21,104 nt of DNA from Glomus cerebriforme (Eukaryota; Glomeromycota; Glomeromycetes; Glomerales; Glomeraceae). The notes under the pieces are model-generated. The model worked only from the letters and a program-made list of their open reading frames with translations, did not search any database and was not told the origin of the DNA. The stretch is from assembly GCA_003550305.1 (NCBI GenBank), contig QKYT01000037.1:182165-203268 (forward strand). Direction: 5' to 3'. Below, one piece after another: positions 8,117-21,000 of the stretch (positions are counted from its first letter, which is position 1; each line of letters opens with the position of its first letter). The translations under genes and the position numbers were made by a program.

Positions 8117-9826
8117 GTAATTTAGAAGTCGGCACTTTAGTGCAAAATTTCTAACTTTTTTTTTCCTTTTCTTTTTTATGGAATACGAGAACTTTTAGAT
8201 TTTGCGAGGGAAATTTTTTTCTTAGGGAAGGATATTATAATATTATATGCTTAAAATATTATAAATAATATTAAAAAGTTTTGAACAGTCCAGCTGTACA
8301 ATTGTTTTTTTTTTTTATCGAAAGAGATTATTGATAAACAATCTCAAGATGTTAAAAATGTCGTCCGTAGAACTTTTTATCGTCGTTAATCCTCCCGCTC
8401 GTAAAATACTTAAATATAATAGGAGGTAACTTCGAAGAAAAACGTACTACTGTATTATAAGCTGCTTTTAGCTGAAAGAGCCAACCGAACTGTGGGCCGG
8501 GCAGATTTGAGGAAAGGAGAAATCGTATTAAAGGAAATCTAAAAAAGGTATATACAAGTACATATATATATCAATATATAAGTATGTATGTGAAAAAAAA
8601 ACCAGGTAAAGACGAGGTTTTATATAAGGGTTTTCTTTTTTGAGTCAGGTGCGGAGTATATGTTTAAGAAATAGAAAAAAAGTTAGACTAAGTTATGTGG
8701 AGTAGTTGGCAAAAACGTCAATACTCGGGCGTTAAACTTTTTAAGAAGTTAAAAGATAAGGAGTGTATTATAGTGCTATTATAATGTGTCCTGACACAAG
8801 GATGATATCCGACCCGACTCTATAATAAATCCCAAAAGCATCAAAAAAAAAAAAAGTCGAAGGATATTTAAAAAGAATAAGATAAATAGATGAGGGGACA
8901 AAAAATTTTTTTTGAAATTGGGAAGGAAATAAAGAAAGAGCCAAAACAAAAATAATTTCTAAAACCAAATAATATAATAACGGAAAAATGAACGGAAATA
9001 AAAACCTTTAATATTTGCCAATTAAATTTAGGACCTTAAACAAACGTGGTAATAAAAAGAAGAAACACAGAGGACACAGCATTAATTCAGTGTACACACA
9101 AAATTACCGTACATACCTCAATTTCGATTGTCGATTAAAAACTTCTTAATGTAAAAAAGGGAATCAAATAATTACTATTTTTATCTCAATATTACATACA
9201 CAATTAAATTTTTTTTTCGTTTGAAATTTTTTTTAGACTTGAAAAAAAAGCCCACAAAGTCTTCTATTTATTCATTTTTAAGATTACACTAATTTTAAAC
9301 GTAATACTACATATATTAACCAATGATAAAATGTATTCTTATAAAAAGAAAAGCCAAGTGGAAAATCATAATAAATAATTAAGCAATTTATTAAATAAAA
9401 TAAATATAAATATCCTTGATTAACACTAAGATCTATTTCAATCTAGATTATATGTTTGTTTCTATATTTAGAATTATTTTATATAACATTACAACAAAAT
9501 ACTTTAATACTGGGTAACTGGGAGTTGACACCATAGTAAAAAGGTCAATCCACGTGCCATGATTTATACAAAGGGTCCAGACTCCAGAGTTTCAAAATTT
9601 CATTCAACATTTGTTGTTTAAAATTTTTTCATTGAATATACTGAATACTTATTCTAAATGTCGAATATGAGAAACGTAAGTACACTTCGTACATCATTTC
9701 CTCTTTTATTTTCAAATTATTAATAATAAATTATAAATGTCTGTTTTGTATAAAATGATCACATCATGTTTATTATGTTAATAAAAAAATAATATATCTA
9801 TATTTAAGACAAACATTTCTTGTTCA
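8117..9826. other. Intergenic region between phosphatase start and Rpt6 stop, no gene seen
   Basis: AT-rich with homopolymer A/T runs. The first few hundred bases are the presumed promoter and 5' UTR of the phosphatase, with TATAATATTATATGC-like sequence at 8232-8250. A TA/GTAT-rich microsatellite lies at 8548-8592. The 66-codon minus-strand frame at 8768-8968 has no recognisable content. On the minus strand an AATAAA lies at 9769-9774, 53 bp after the Rpt6 stop, and could serve as its polyadenylation signal. No tRNA or other RNA gene was recognised. Confidence 0.55.
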
Positions 9827-11463
<1,637 letters not shown>

Positions 11464-11688
11464 TAGAACATATAAAAGATAACAAATGTAGATCCCAAAA
11501 AAAAAACGCATTACGTATTTATATACTATTAATTTATGAGATTTGATTGGTGTTCGATCATGTAATTATACGGATTTTTTGGCCGGAATTACGGCATTAA
11601 GAAATTGTCCACGTGACAAATAATACGTAACACGTGATCGAACACGGCTTTTAGATATCCCCCGATTTGCCTTTTTTTTTTGCAAAAG
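11464..11688. promoter_or_regulatory. Bidirectional promoter between Rpt6 and EF-P with paired E-boxes
   Basis: Only 225 bp separate the two divergent start codons. CACGTG occurs at 11610-11615 and 11631-11636, both as CACGTGA, 21 bp apart (two helical turns), a Cbf1/bHLH-type site. An 11-bp perfect inverted repeat, GTGTTCGATCA at 11550-11560 and TGATCGAACAC at 11635-11645, overlaps the second box. A C/T-rich run (11669-11681) precedes the EF-P ATG. Assignment to a factor is inference. Confidence 0.5.
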
Positions 11689-12734
11689 ATGAATACAATA
11701 AATTTCATAAAGTTCAGCCTTTCACCCATTAAACCAAACGCAATATTTTTAAATAATACTTTGGTAATTTTATAATATAATTTATATCAATTGGTTGAAG
11801 AATTCAATTCATAAATCTTTTTTTTTAGACAAAATATGCTCGATCATACAAAACTACGGCTAATCAGATTAATAAAGGAAATGTAATTGAACATAAAAAT
11901 AGACAATATATGGTGACAAAAATAGACTCGCATTTCACAGGAAGAGGAAGTGCAACTACTAAGGTATTTTATGATTTATTGTAAATTTGTTTATATTTAA
12001 ATAATTTACGAATTCTTGTTTTATTTATTTCTTGGCAGGATAGTTTGAATTAAAAGATATCATAACCGGAAAAATAATTGTGGAAAGAATAAGACCTAAT
12101 GAATCGTTTGAAGGTGGTTGAGCTAATTTTTCAAACTCGCAATTTAATATATTATATGAATTGGTGGTCTCACAAATCACAACTGTATTTTTAGTGTCAA
12201 CTCTTACTGATAAACCTTATACATATTTATACTCTGATAAAAAGAAAGTGTATTTGTACAACCCTGAAACTTATGAAGAAGTTGAAATAAATGCTGATAA
12301 AGTTGAAGGTACCGTTAGCCAAAATACTAATCGTCTTATTATTTCTTGATTTTCATATTTAATTATTTTTTATAGGTAATGAAAAGTATTTACAATTACT
12401 GGAAGGTAAAGCGAATTAAAGTTATAAGAAAATTTATAATCAATTTGTAACTTTATCAATCATTTTATTTTGTTTTCTTACAGATAATATGAAAGTTACG
12501 GTTTCATTTTTGGAGACAGAGAAAGGTTTAAATCCGATTTCATTTCGTCTTCCTCAAATGCATGCATATGAAGTTGTTGGTGCCACATCAATTGTTGGTA
12601 ATGCCTCTAAAGGGACAGCTATTAAAGTGGTAGAAATACGTAATGGGATTCAAATTCATGTTCCAGAATTTGTAAATATTGGTGATAAAATTGTTATTAC
12701 TTTAAATGATTTAAAATATCTTAAAAGAGCATAA
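11689..12734 (+). CDS. Elongation factor P (bacterial type), probably mitochondrial
   Basis: EF-P binds between the ribosomal P and E sites and relieves stalling, typically at polyproline. Six exons: 11689-11763, 11829-11963, 12044-12113 or -12116, 12195-12308, 12376-12405 (30 nt) and 12484-12734, giving about 225 aa. Domain I is seen as NQINKGNVIEHKNRQYMVTK and the loop HFTGRGSAT; the middle domain as FELKDIITGK...PYTYLYSD...VYLYNPETYEEVEI; the C-terminal OB fold as MKVTVSFLETEKGLNPISF...GIQIHVPEFVNIGDKIVIT. The tip residue is Arg (GRG) where E. coli has the modified Lys34 (GKG). The N-terminal extension (MNTINFIKFSLSPIKPN... to RSYK) is basic, hydroxylated and free of acidic residues, like a mitochondrial presequence. 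The exon-3 donor is ambiguous by one codon. At exon 3 the acceptor must be GATAG, because the CAG five bases earlier leads to an early stop. Confidence 0.85.
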
Positions 12735-13119
12735 TTGACTTTTATTTTGTATGTTTTAAATACTAACCAAACTTTGATAGATACAATATAATCATAACTT
12801 AATATATTAAATTATATAAATTGTTAATTAGTTGTAATTGATAAAAAAACGTTATTAGAATTTATAACATTTTATGTGAGATGCATTAAATGGTGATTAT
12901 TTTATATCTGTAAATGTTGAGTATTATCAATTATTGACTTTTATATATAAAAACATTCTATTATAAATGATAGATAGCTTATAAGTAGAATAATAATTCT
13001 ATACTATGTTTATAAAGTTTTGTTAGCTATAATGTTTGTCAAAAGAATATTATTCAGTGTATACTTTAAAAGTATTAAAAAAGCATAATATCATAAACAA
13101 TATCAGATATGCTGTATTA
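12735..13119. other. Convergent 3' intergenic region
   Basis: This is the space between the EF-P stop and the stop of the large minus-strand gene. It is AT-rich and without ORFs, and presumably holds both 3' UTRs and terminators. No repeat or RNA gene was recognised. Confidence 0.6.
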
Positions 13120-16100
13120 TTAAACATTTTTTTCCATGTTATTATTGTCAATGAAATTATTTATTAAGTTTTCCAATCTTTCCAAATTCACCTCAATTCT
13201 ATTTTCTTTTCCTAAAGAAAATAACTTGAATTGATAATTTGGATATGGCCTTTAAAAAAAAAATTAATTACTATTTCAATTAATTAATTTTATTTACCCA
13301 ATTTAGTTTTCTTTAACTCTTCTTACCTGATCATAAGAAATCTATGATCAAACATATTATCACGAATTGAAGTTTTCATTATACTTGATTCTTCAAATAC
13401 TGGACGTACTAACACGTGAATTTGAATCCGTTGAGAATTAGAAAGTAAAGAAATTTTATAAAGCTTAAAATATAAAGATATATAATTTGTTAAAATTATA
13501 CTTAAGTTAAGTGTAGAATCAATGATTAAGTTACCTGGTATAATATTCGTAATAAGGTTTCTAAAAGTATAAAATCAATCTTTTGTTTTTCAATAATATT
13601 TTTAATCAAAGAAATAAAAAATTCTACAATATTCTCCGTAAAAATTAATTTTATCCACGAAACATTGATTGTAACAAACTAGGAATATAAAAAATTTAAT
13701 AAAATACGAAAGATAAAGTGATACAATATAAATAGATAATCATACATACATATTCAGTCATACGAACAAGTCCATGTAAACGTTCTTGTAGTATAATACG
13801 TGAACAATTTTTACAAATGTGAATTTCTTCACCTGCTTTTTGGCAATGGAATAAAACATATTGTATTATAGTTTTTAACATATAACAATTCCATCTATTT
13901 TCTACTAAATAATTGCCTTATAAAAAAAAAAAGTTACAATTAATTTAGGAAAGATTTTAACAAATAAAGAATTTAAATACTCGCCTAAATTGGCATCACA
14001 TTGTTCGATCATTATTTCAAATGCATTTGTAACAGGCGAAAGCATAAGCCACGTAAAATGATTATCAATCTAAAAATAATTTCTAAGCTTTCAATATTAA
14101 TGAAACGCGCAGAATATCAAATATGATTATACCTCTGAGACAATGAAGTTTCGTAACATATTCCATATATTAATATAAATTAATCGCATTTTTTGCTTAA
14201 ATTCCCTTTTCATAGACAATGATCCAGATGAAATGATCGAACATAGATGCCCTATGTGATCAAAATTTTTAGAAAGTATGATTATGTAAATGAGATTCAT
14301 TGATATAACTTGCCAGCTAACAATGATGGTTCACTTTTGAACTCATTTAAAAGTGTTTCAAGTTCGTATATTGTGGGAAACAACTATTGAAATGGACACA
14401 ATAATTTCGTGAATTAATAGCATAATGACTTAAATTTTTTACGATCATCCCACTAACCTGCTGTTGATTATTCGAGTCTATAGAACTTGTTAGAGACAGT
14501 AATCCAATAATTGAAGATTTAACTTCATTATAAATTGTTGTATCATTCTCAACTGTTTCTGATATATTAATATTTTCTTTATTAAAAGTCCATTGACGAA
14601 GAGCGGGAAGTAAAATTGGGTGCTGTCTTATCTCTTGTGCAACTATAGACCAACAAATCAACATCATAAAATGTATATGTTGCTTAAAAAAAGTTAGAAT
14701 TATATTTTGCATAACTAATATACCAGTTTCATTTTTCATACAAGAAAATATCGTTAGAAAATGAGATATCATCGAAAGACGTGTCGATTTCTCCTTTTTT
14801 TCGTGATCATTTAATTTCATATTTGTTTCATTGACATTCTGTAATATCCTTTATAATGATATAATTCAAAGTTAAATCAATCACATCATTCTATACAACG
14901 GATATTAAATTTTTAAAGGAGTGGATTTGATTCTTGTATGAGCACATACTTGAGTGTATGATCCAAGACTTGTGAAAATGTAATAATTCATAAAATTGCA
15001 AATCTTTTAAGCGTTATATCATAATATCAAATTCGTCATATAATTATTATCATACCTCCAGAAAAATTTGTCGGACCATTCAAAATTGCGCCACCAAAAT
15101 GATATCCTAATGTCAATACAATAATATTGATAATTGGCCACCCTACAAAAGAAGAATTAGTTTTGTTAATATCCGAGTTAATATGTATATTCTTATCGTG
15201 TAATCGAAAACATACAGTCGGTAGGTATATTTTCGATAATGCCAGGTCTAACTATTAATTTTATTAATTCCATCCAAAATTTTGATATATTTGTCATCAA
15301 ATTCTTTTCTTCTTTCTGATTACAAGAGATAATCATACAGAAAGATATCGAAGTTACTATCATAAATAATTGCGTAATTTCTTTTTTTCCATTATCATCG
15401 CTGCGCATTCTCAAATTTGAGAATGTCATCTTTTCAATAAATAATAAATTATTTATTTATAAAATTATCATTGTTAATTTTTTAATAGAATGCAATAGAA
15501 TTTTTTTTAATACTTACCAATAAGATTTGCGTAGCGAAAGAATTTTTAAATAAAAGCTTTCCTATTCTAATAAATGCTCGTTCCCGATCTTTTTTTATAT
15601 TTGTACATATTTCATGCTGAATCATGATTTCAATATCTAACTGATAATAAGATTGAAATCGAAAAAATAACCATCTATTCATCTTTATACGCGGAGAAAG
15701 AAACAATTTGTTAACATATAAATCAAAAAAGATAAAAGCGTTACGACATTATATAATCATTTAGTCAAAATTAATTCATCTTGTCTAGTAAAATAAATTC
15801 CACAATAAAATTGAATTTTACTTACTAAATTAGCTAAAAATCCTTTTAAACTCCAACTTCCCTCAAAAACTCTCCAAATCCATGGCATAAATACATAATC
15901 ATAAGAAAAAAACAATTGTTCGATAATTGAAATTTCAGATATTAAATCATTTTCTCGTATTGCAAAGGTCGCTTGAAGTCCTGATATAATTTTCGAATAT
16001 GTATGTGGTTTGAATTCTATATATAAAAATAAAGTTATTAATAAAAATATGTAATTTTAGTTGATTCATTAAAAAACGAAACATTGTACCAGATAAATTA

Positions 16101-18253
16101 TTACTTTCAGCTTCATATATCTAAATATTAATCATTTAAGGGATTTTTGTAATTAATTTAATAAAAAAAATTAGGGATAATTCTTATTTTGACTTACAAT
16201 AAATAAATATAAAAAATGAATCATAGAAATTCCATAAAGAAAATCCAAAGAAAAATATTTAGTTATAAATCTTGATAAAATTTGATAGATCAGTGCCGCC
16301 GACAACTCATTTCCGGAATCTTTCATTCTATATGATATTTGTTATTAGCATTTATTATATAAAAGCCGTACATGATTTCGTATTTCTTACATTTGATCAC
16401 CGCACGTGACAGATACGAAAAGAACAGCAAGTGACGTTCTATCCAATTGTTGTTTCAATTGAGTCAATTGAATCGTATCTCTTGTCGGATCATTTGCAAG
16501 AATTGAAAGAATTTCCGAAATATTTGCTTATTAAACCAATATAAAGTATAAAAACGCGTAAGCCACGTCATATATATATATATATTAACATATCATTTAT
16601 AGAACTTACGCGGTAAATTCGCAAATGCAATATTATTTGGAATAATATTTCCTTGCTTGTTTATCACGTGACGACATTCGCTTTGGAAACCAGCTAAGAT
16701 GCGTGTAATAGCAATAATAAATGAATCAAATACATTAAAATTACAATTTGTAATTTTCGTCGCAAATTTTTGAAACTTTTGTTCTAATACTATTCTAATA
16801 ATTCCACTTTTCACTAAAATTAAAAGATAAGAATTAGCAAATGAGAAAGAAAGAAATGAATGAAATTACGCATTAGGATTTAAATTACCTAATTTGCAAG
16901 CATATAATTTTCTCCAATTTTCAATTTGTTCATGTAATGGCGTATCTTCTATTATTATTCGAGAAATTGATGGAATTTCAAACAAATTTGTCAATAATTT
17001 CAACGCAATAATAATTGGATCATCTCGAGAAGATTGATCTTGCTTTATTGATTCAATATGAACCTATAAAAAACCATTTTTAAATAATTCAATTTTTTTT
17101 AATTAATTATCTAACACGATAAACCAATTTTTAGTACCATAATGATGGGAATTAAGACTTCATCCAAAGATCGAACAATAATTTGTATCATTTTCACAAA
17201 CAATTCGCTCAATATAATGTAATGTTTTTTTCTAATTTCTCTCTGCTGTCCATCATCTTTTGAAATCAAGCTTATTTCCGCTTCTTTATTAAGTTTAGGA
17301 ATATATCTTCTGAGAATATTGATAACAAGGTCCGTAATATCGATCACTTTTTAATATGAAGAAAATTAGTCACGTGAAAGTTAATTATTTTTAAATCGTT
17401 TCTGATTAAACTTACAATGATGCAAAGAATGCAAATTTTCATTAGGATGCAAATTATCATTCCAAGGACTTCTTTCATAAAGCCAAGTTATCCACCAAAT
17501 TGTGCAGTTTTTGTCGGGTTGTTGTTGCTGATGTTGTTGATGTTCTAATAAAATGTCTTGACCAAATAATTCTTTACACACAAATTGATCAATTGTTGCA
17601 ATTAATTTGTGAAGATCAAATGATGATAGGCTGGAAAAGAGAATATCCAATTGACAATCAATTACAAATTTAAAAATCTTTAAAATTAAAGAAAATGGAC
17701 ATTGTATTTCGATATTTTGATCAGAGTCTATAATTGAGCCGCCGTGTTTGTTTGTATTGGAATGATGCAAGGATGAGGAATGCGAACACAATTTAATTTT
17801 GTCTAATAAATTATAAAAATATTTATAATCTTAAATTAGATTTTTATGAAATCACATGCTAGTACTGTACCTCCAAGAACTCTACACAAATTTTTGAATA
17901 AATCGAGAAAAATCTGCAAATTTACATTATTATCATGTGGCGCATTCTCCCTGGAGCATGTTTCATTTTCAGAAGATATAATAACTTGTTTAATCTGATT
18001 ATACCATTGTGGCTCATAATCTGAAGAAAATGTCTTTTTTACATGAATGAAACGGAAAACAATATAAGGATAAGATAAAAGTTATCAATAATACCACAAT
18101 TGAATAATGATCAGTGTGATTTACCTCTTTTAGGACAACAAGAAACCTATTTTCAAGATGATTTTGATTATTCATCAACAATATTGAAGAGTTGTTATAA
18201 TAACATTTCGAGAGTAACTTTAAAATATCAAATATATTATGAGTTGAATCCAT
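13120..18253 (-). CDS. Large multi-exon protein of unknown family, probably helical-repeat
   Basis: Not recognised. Exons by frame and splice signals: 18253-18125, 17994-17871, 17802-17416, 17346-17138, 17063-16889, 16813-16610, 16526-16391, 16327-16198, 16120-16090 (31 nt), 16016-15826, 15682-15518, 15429-15216, 15142-15056, 14838-14458, 14383-14314, 14251-14133, 14069-13985, 13916-13750, 13678-13535, 13463-13327 and 13249-13120. Phases agree at every junction except 15056/14838, where one exon piece is missing or misplaced. The product is about 1,140 aa, rich in Leu/Ile/Phe/Lys, with alternating amphipathic stretches and no clear transmembrane or catalytic motif. It has a Gln/His run (EHQQHQQQQ) followed by WWITWLYERSPW. 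The C-terminus carries a distinctive DHRFLMIRPYPNYQFKLFSL. Composition suggests an ARM/HEAT-like solenoid (inference). Two introns use GC donors. The start is MDSTHN; an in-frame ATG at 18355 precedes it but adds a non-protein-like stretch. Confidence 0.7.
13917..13984 (-). other. GC-AG intron (donor GCGAGT)
   Basis: The exon above ends ...CDANL plus G and the exon below starts GC AAT TAT, giving Gly-Asn-Tyr in frame. The intron starts GCGAGT and ends TATAAG. The nearest GT, two bases on, would bring an in-frame TAG after three codons in the next exon. Confidence 0.65.
14252..14313 (-). other. GC-AG intron (donor GCAAGT)
   Basis: Joining ...SEPSLLA plus G to GG CAT CTA yields SLLAGHLCSIISSG in one frame. 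The donor is GCAAGT, the classic strong GC-type donor, and the acceptor is CACATAG. The GT three bases downstream of the GC would shift the frame. Confidence 0.75.
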
Positions 18254-19279
18254 TATTTTGCGTGATATCTTTGTTTTACATATTTTAATATAGTATGTAT
18301 ACAAGATGAAACATGTTTGGGATATATAATTTTTAAGTTTAAATAATATCCACATTAGTCATTCTATATATCTAAACACGGAGCATAAAAAATTGAAATT
18401 CCACTGATGAAAAAAAAAAAGATCGATTACCACCGTAATTTCCACTTCGTAGAGAGACTCGTGAAAATAGAAATATATCTTCTTTTTACATCATTATTAC
18501 AGATTATTTCTCAAGCACAAAAAATAAAGATTTTTACCGCCCAAAACAAGTTTTATTCAAACTTTATTTTAAGATATAGAACCCTATGTTGTTTCAAGGT
18601 GTGAATCAATTCCCTTCTATCAAGTCAAACTTTAAATTCTGGCGGGTCATTTATGCAAATCTTTTTACTTTAATTGGTTAAATTAATATTTTTTTTTGTT
18701 TGATTTTTTTTTTTTTTTTGACAGTGAATCTAACAATATGTTTACGACCTTGAAACTGAAAGATAACTGATTGCTGCGGCACGAACAATAGGGCGTATGG
18801 CGTCTTTCGCTTATACATACATAATTCGGCATTTCAAGTATTTAAACTTGTTTATTTCATTATACGTATAGATCATGTGATTTTCCTTTTGCCACAGAAC
18901 AATGAATATTAAATGAATAGATGAATAGTCCAAAACTGGAGAAACAGATCGACAATTTGAAGTCGCCACAGAATATAAATTCTACTTTTATGTAAATACT
19001 ACTTTTTATGTAATAGTCGACATAGTCAACCACAAATGATTCAATCATACAATAATCATTTGATATACCTGTAGTTCCTGTACCTTTCACATCATTTTCA
19101 AGTGTAACGCCCCATATGTGCTTTTATATAAAGGTAACGAATTTGCACCAACAATTTACCTCCAAAAATCTATTTTATGCACAATATTTTTTTTTTCGTT
19201 ATTTAATTAATTTATTTCTGTTTCATTAAATTATCATATTCTTTCTGTTTTATTTTCTTTATTAAAATTTTTAACAAAC
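18254..19279. other. Divergent intergenic region, no gene seen
   Basis: This is the region between the start of the large minus-strand gene and the start of the XMAP215-like gene. It is AT-rich with long T runs (for example around 18690-18720). A slightly GC-richer patch at about 18770-18830 contains GCGGCACGAAC and GGGCGTATGGCG. The small frames on both strands (65-76 codons) show no recognisable protein features. There is no sign of TOG-domain exons here. Confidence 0.55.
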
Positions 19280-20140
19280 ATGGTCTCCTTTAAGACGTCT
19301 TTGATAAGTGAAAAGGACCTTAATACAAAGCTCACTTTAATTTTTACCAAAATTGGCCAATTAGATAAAGCACAAGAAGTACGGTTTAAAAAAAAAAATT
19401 TCTTTATGATGTAAAAAAAATATATATACTTGACTAAATTTTTTCTTTATCTTTAGGGTATTCAAGAGCTTTATGAACTCTTATTGGAACATCCCGAATG
19501 CGATATTAAAGTTAACATATTTCTCGCGAGTGCTGGCACTTTTTTTCAAACTTATTTGCGTAAAGCTTTGGATGAAATAACTACCCGCAAAATGCAAGCT
19601 TGTGGGATGTCTCCAAAAGATACTTCCTTATCTAATGATAGAAAATTAGATTTTAACTCTAATTTGATGAATAAAAAAACACAGCACAAATTTCCTTCTA
19701 CTTCCAATCGTTGTTCTCATTCTTCAATTTCCTCTAACAATACCACAAAAGTATTCAACGGTGATTCGATAACATCCCCGGAAACTATTTCAACTTCTTC
19801 ACCTCCTTTATCAATATCAAGAGCTTTTATGGATAAAGTTAATCGTGAAACTTTTGATCAAACTCGTTCCCGACTTCACGGCATATTTCAGTATGAAAAA
19901 TATAGGGTAAATTATCTTAATGTATTAATATTTATTAATATTATATATTCCTTTTATTAATTATTTCCCTCTCGATTTTATTATTATTAGACTGGCCAAA
20001 AGAGATCTAGTTTACAAGAAATACATCAATTCCAAACTGATTCTGACAGACTTGAATTCGCAAAAAGCATTTTACAATCAAAACAACGATCTCGTCGTGC
20101 AACATGGATGTCCTCTTCAACATCCACCAGAACGTTTTAG
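19280..20140 (+). CDS. Stand-alone C-terminal domain of the XMAP215/ch-TOG/Dis1 family
   Basis: Three exons, 19280-19378, 19457-19906 and 19991-20140, all in phase 0, encode 232 aa. Residues ~13-82 (DLNTKLTLIFTKIG, then EGIQELYELLLEHPECDIK and FFQTYLRKALDEI) align in order with the C-terminal domain of human ch-TOG/CKAP5, which reads [20 protein letters not shown] and FFQSYVERGL. In the family this domain lies behind two to five TOG repeats and binds TACC-type adaptors or spindle-pole partners. The rest (85-145) is Ser/Thr/Asn-rich, followed by a basic, coiled-coil-like end (FMDKVNRETFDQTRSRL; LEFAKSILQSKQRSRR). Full-length homologues have about 800-2,000 aa; this one starts with its own ATG in a good AT-rich context and no TOG domain is found upstream. 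It could be a genuine small gene, a truncated duplicate, or a gene fragment. Confidence 0.7.
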
Positions 20141-20744
20141 ACATACTTATGAACAATTTTTTTAATTTATTCACTAAGAATGTTATAAACATTTGCATCT
20201 TTCGTTTCAGAAACAATCGGTGTTAATCAATGAAAAACTTCTTTTCGATACTTCTTTTTTTTTCCCTTTTAGCACATAGATAAATATATTCGATTATTTG
20301 AATGGCGCTATGTGGTAATATTTAGGGGGTTAGGATTTCCACTTGGTGGGGTTGTTTATATAGTTATTAGAACGTAACGACAAAAAACAAGGACATTAAA
20401 AATTATTGTATTTTTAAATATTCATGTAAATAATTAACACATTATAATGAAATAAGTTCATTCGCATATTTTATTTATTTAATAAATTGACTATTTAATT
20501 TTCAAAAGTTGCAGAAATAATATTATTAAACTAATAATATAAATAATTATCTAAAAATTTTCCTGTATTTAAATTAATCCTACAATATGTTCTGCCGCAA
20601 AATTCCTCGATAAATGATTCATTTTTCTGGTTTTTATTCCGAAAAAAACTCAGAAATGTGAATCAAAATTTTTTATAGGGAATTGTTGCTTTTACAAGTG
20701 AGTTTAATAAGGAAGTTATTTCCAGAAATTTTTTATAGGGCTTA

Positions 20745-20792
20745 TCAAAAATTCGAATTGGAAATCTTAACGTAGACCCCCTCGAATTTTGA
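20745..20792. repeat. Imperfect inverted repeat (hairpin)
   Basis: TCAAAAATTCGA at 20745-20756 pairs with TCGAATTTTGA at 20782-20792 with one extra A, separated by 25 bp that include GTAGACCCCC. Together with the 60-bp-spaced direct repeats just upstream it looks like repeat debris or a MITE end. Confidence 0.5.
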
Positions 20793-20984
20793 TTGGTTCA
20801 TCATTGTCATCAGTCATATTAATTATTTGTTTGTTAATCATTTATGATAAATTTTTTATTTCTTTTATTTTTAAAAATATGTTTTAACCATTTTTTTTTA
20901 ATTAATCAATAAAGCTAATATCTTTCAGAACTTTGACATAAAATATTATCATGAATTTATAAATATTTTCATAAGTAATTTTGT

Positions 20985-21000
20985 AAAAAACGCGTTTTTT
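20985..21000. repeat. Perfect 16-bp palindrome AAAAAACGCGTTTTTT
   Basis: ACGCGT core (MCB-like, the fungal MBF site) flanked by six A and six T in all. With no gene downstream in the window its relevance cannot be judged. Confidence 0.5.

Noticed and set aside
13120..18253. The large minus-strand protein as an MMS22L (DNA replication repair) homologue
   Set aside because: WWITWLY and RQHPILLPALR recall WWIITHVASLYK and GQHPVLLALR of human MMS22L, and the lengths are comparable. The rest, especially the C-terminus, does not line up by eye, so I do not name it. A profile search would decide.
18407..18604. 65-codon plus-strand frame in the divergent intergenic region
   Set aside because: Lys/Ile/Phe-rich AT-driven composition, no motif, no splice support.
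18860..19090. 76-codon minus-strand frame upstream of the XMAP215-like gene
   Set aside because: No recognisable features and biased by AT-rich codons; could be chance.
20007..20216. 69-codon minus-strand frame
   Set aside because: Antisense shadow of the last exon of the XMAP215-like gene.
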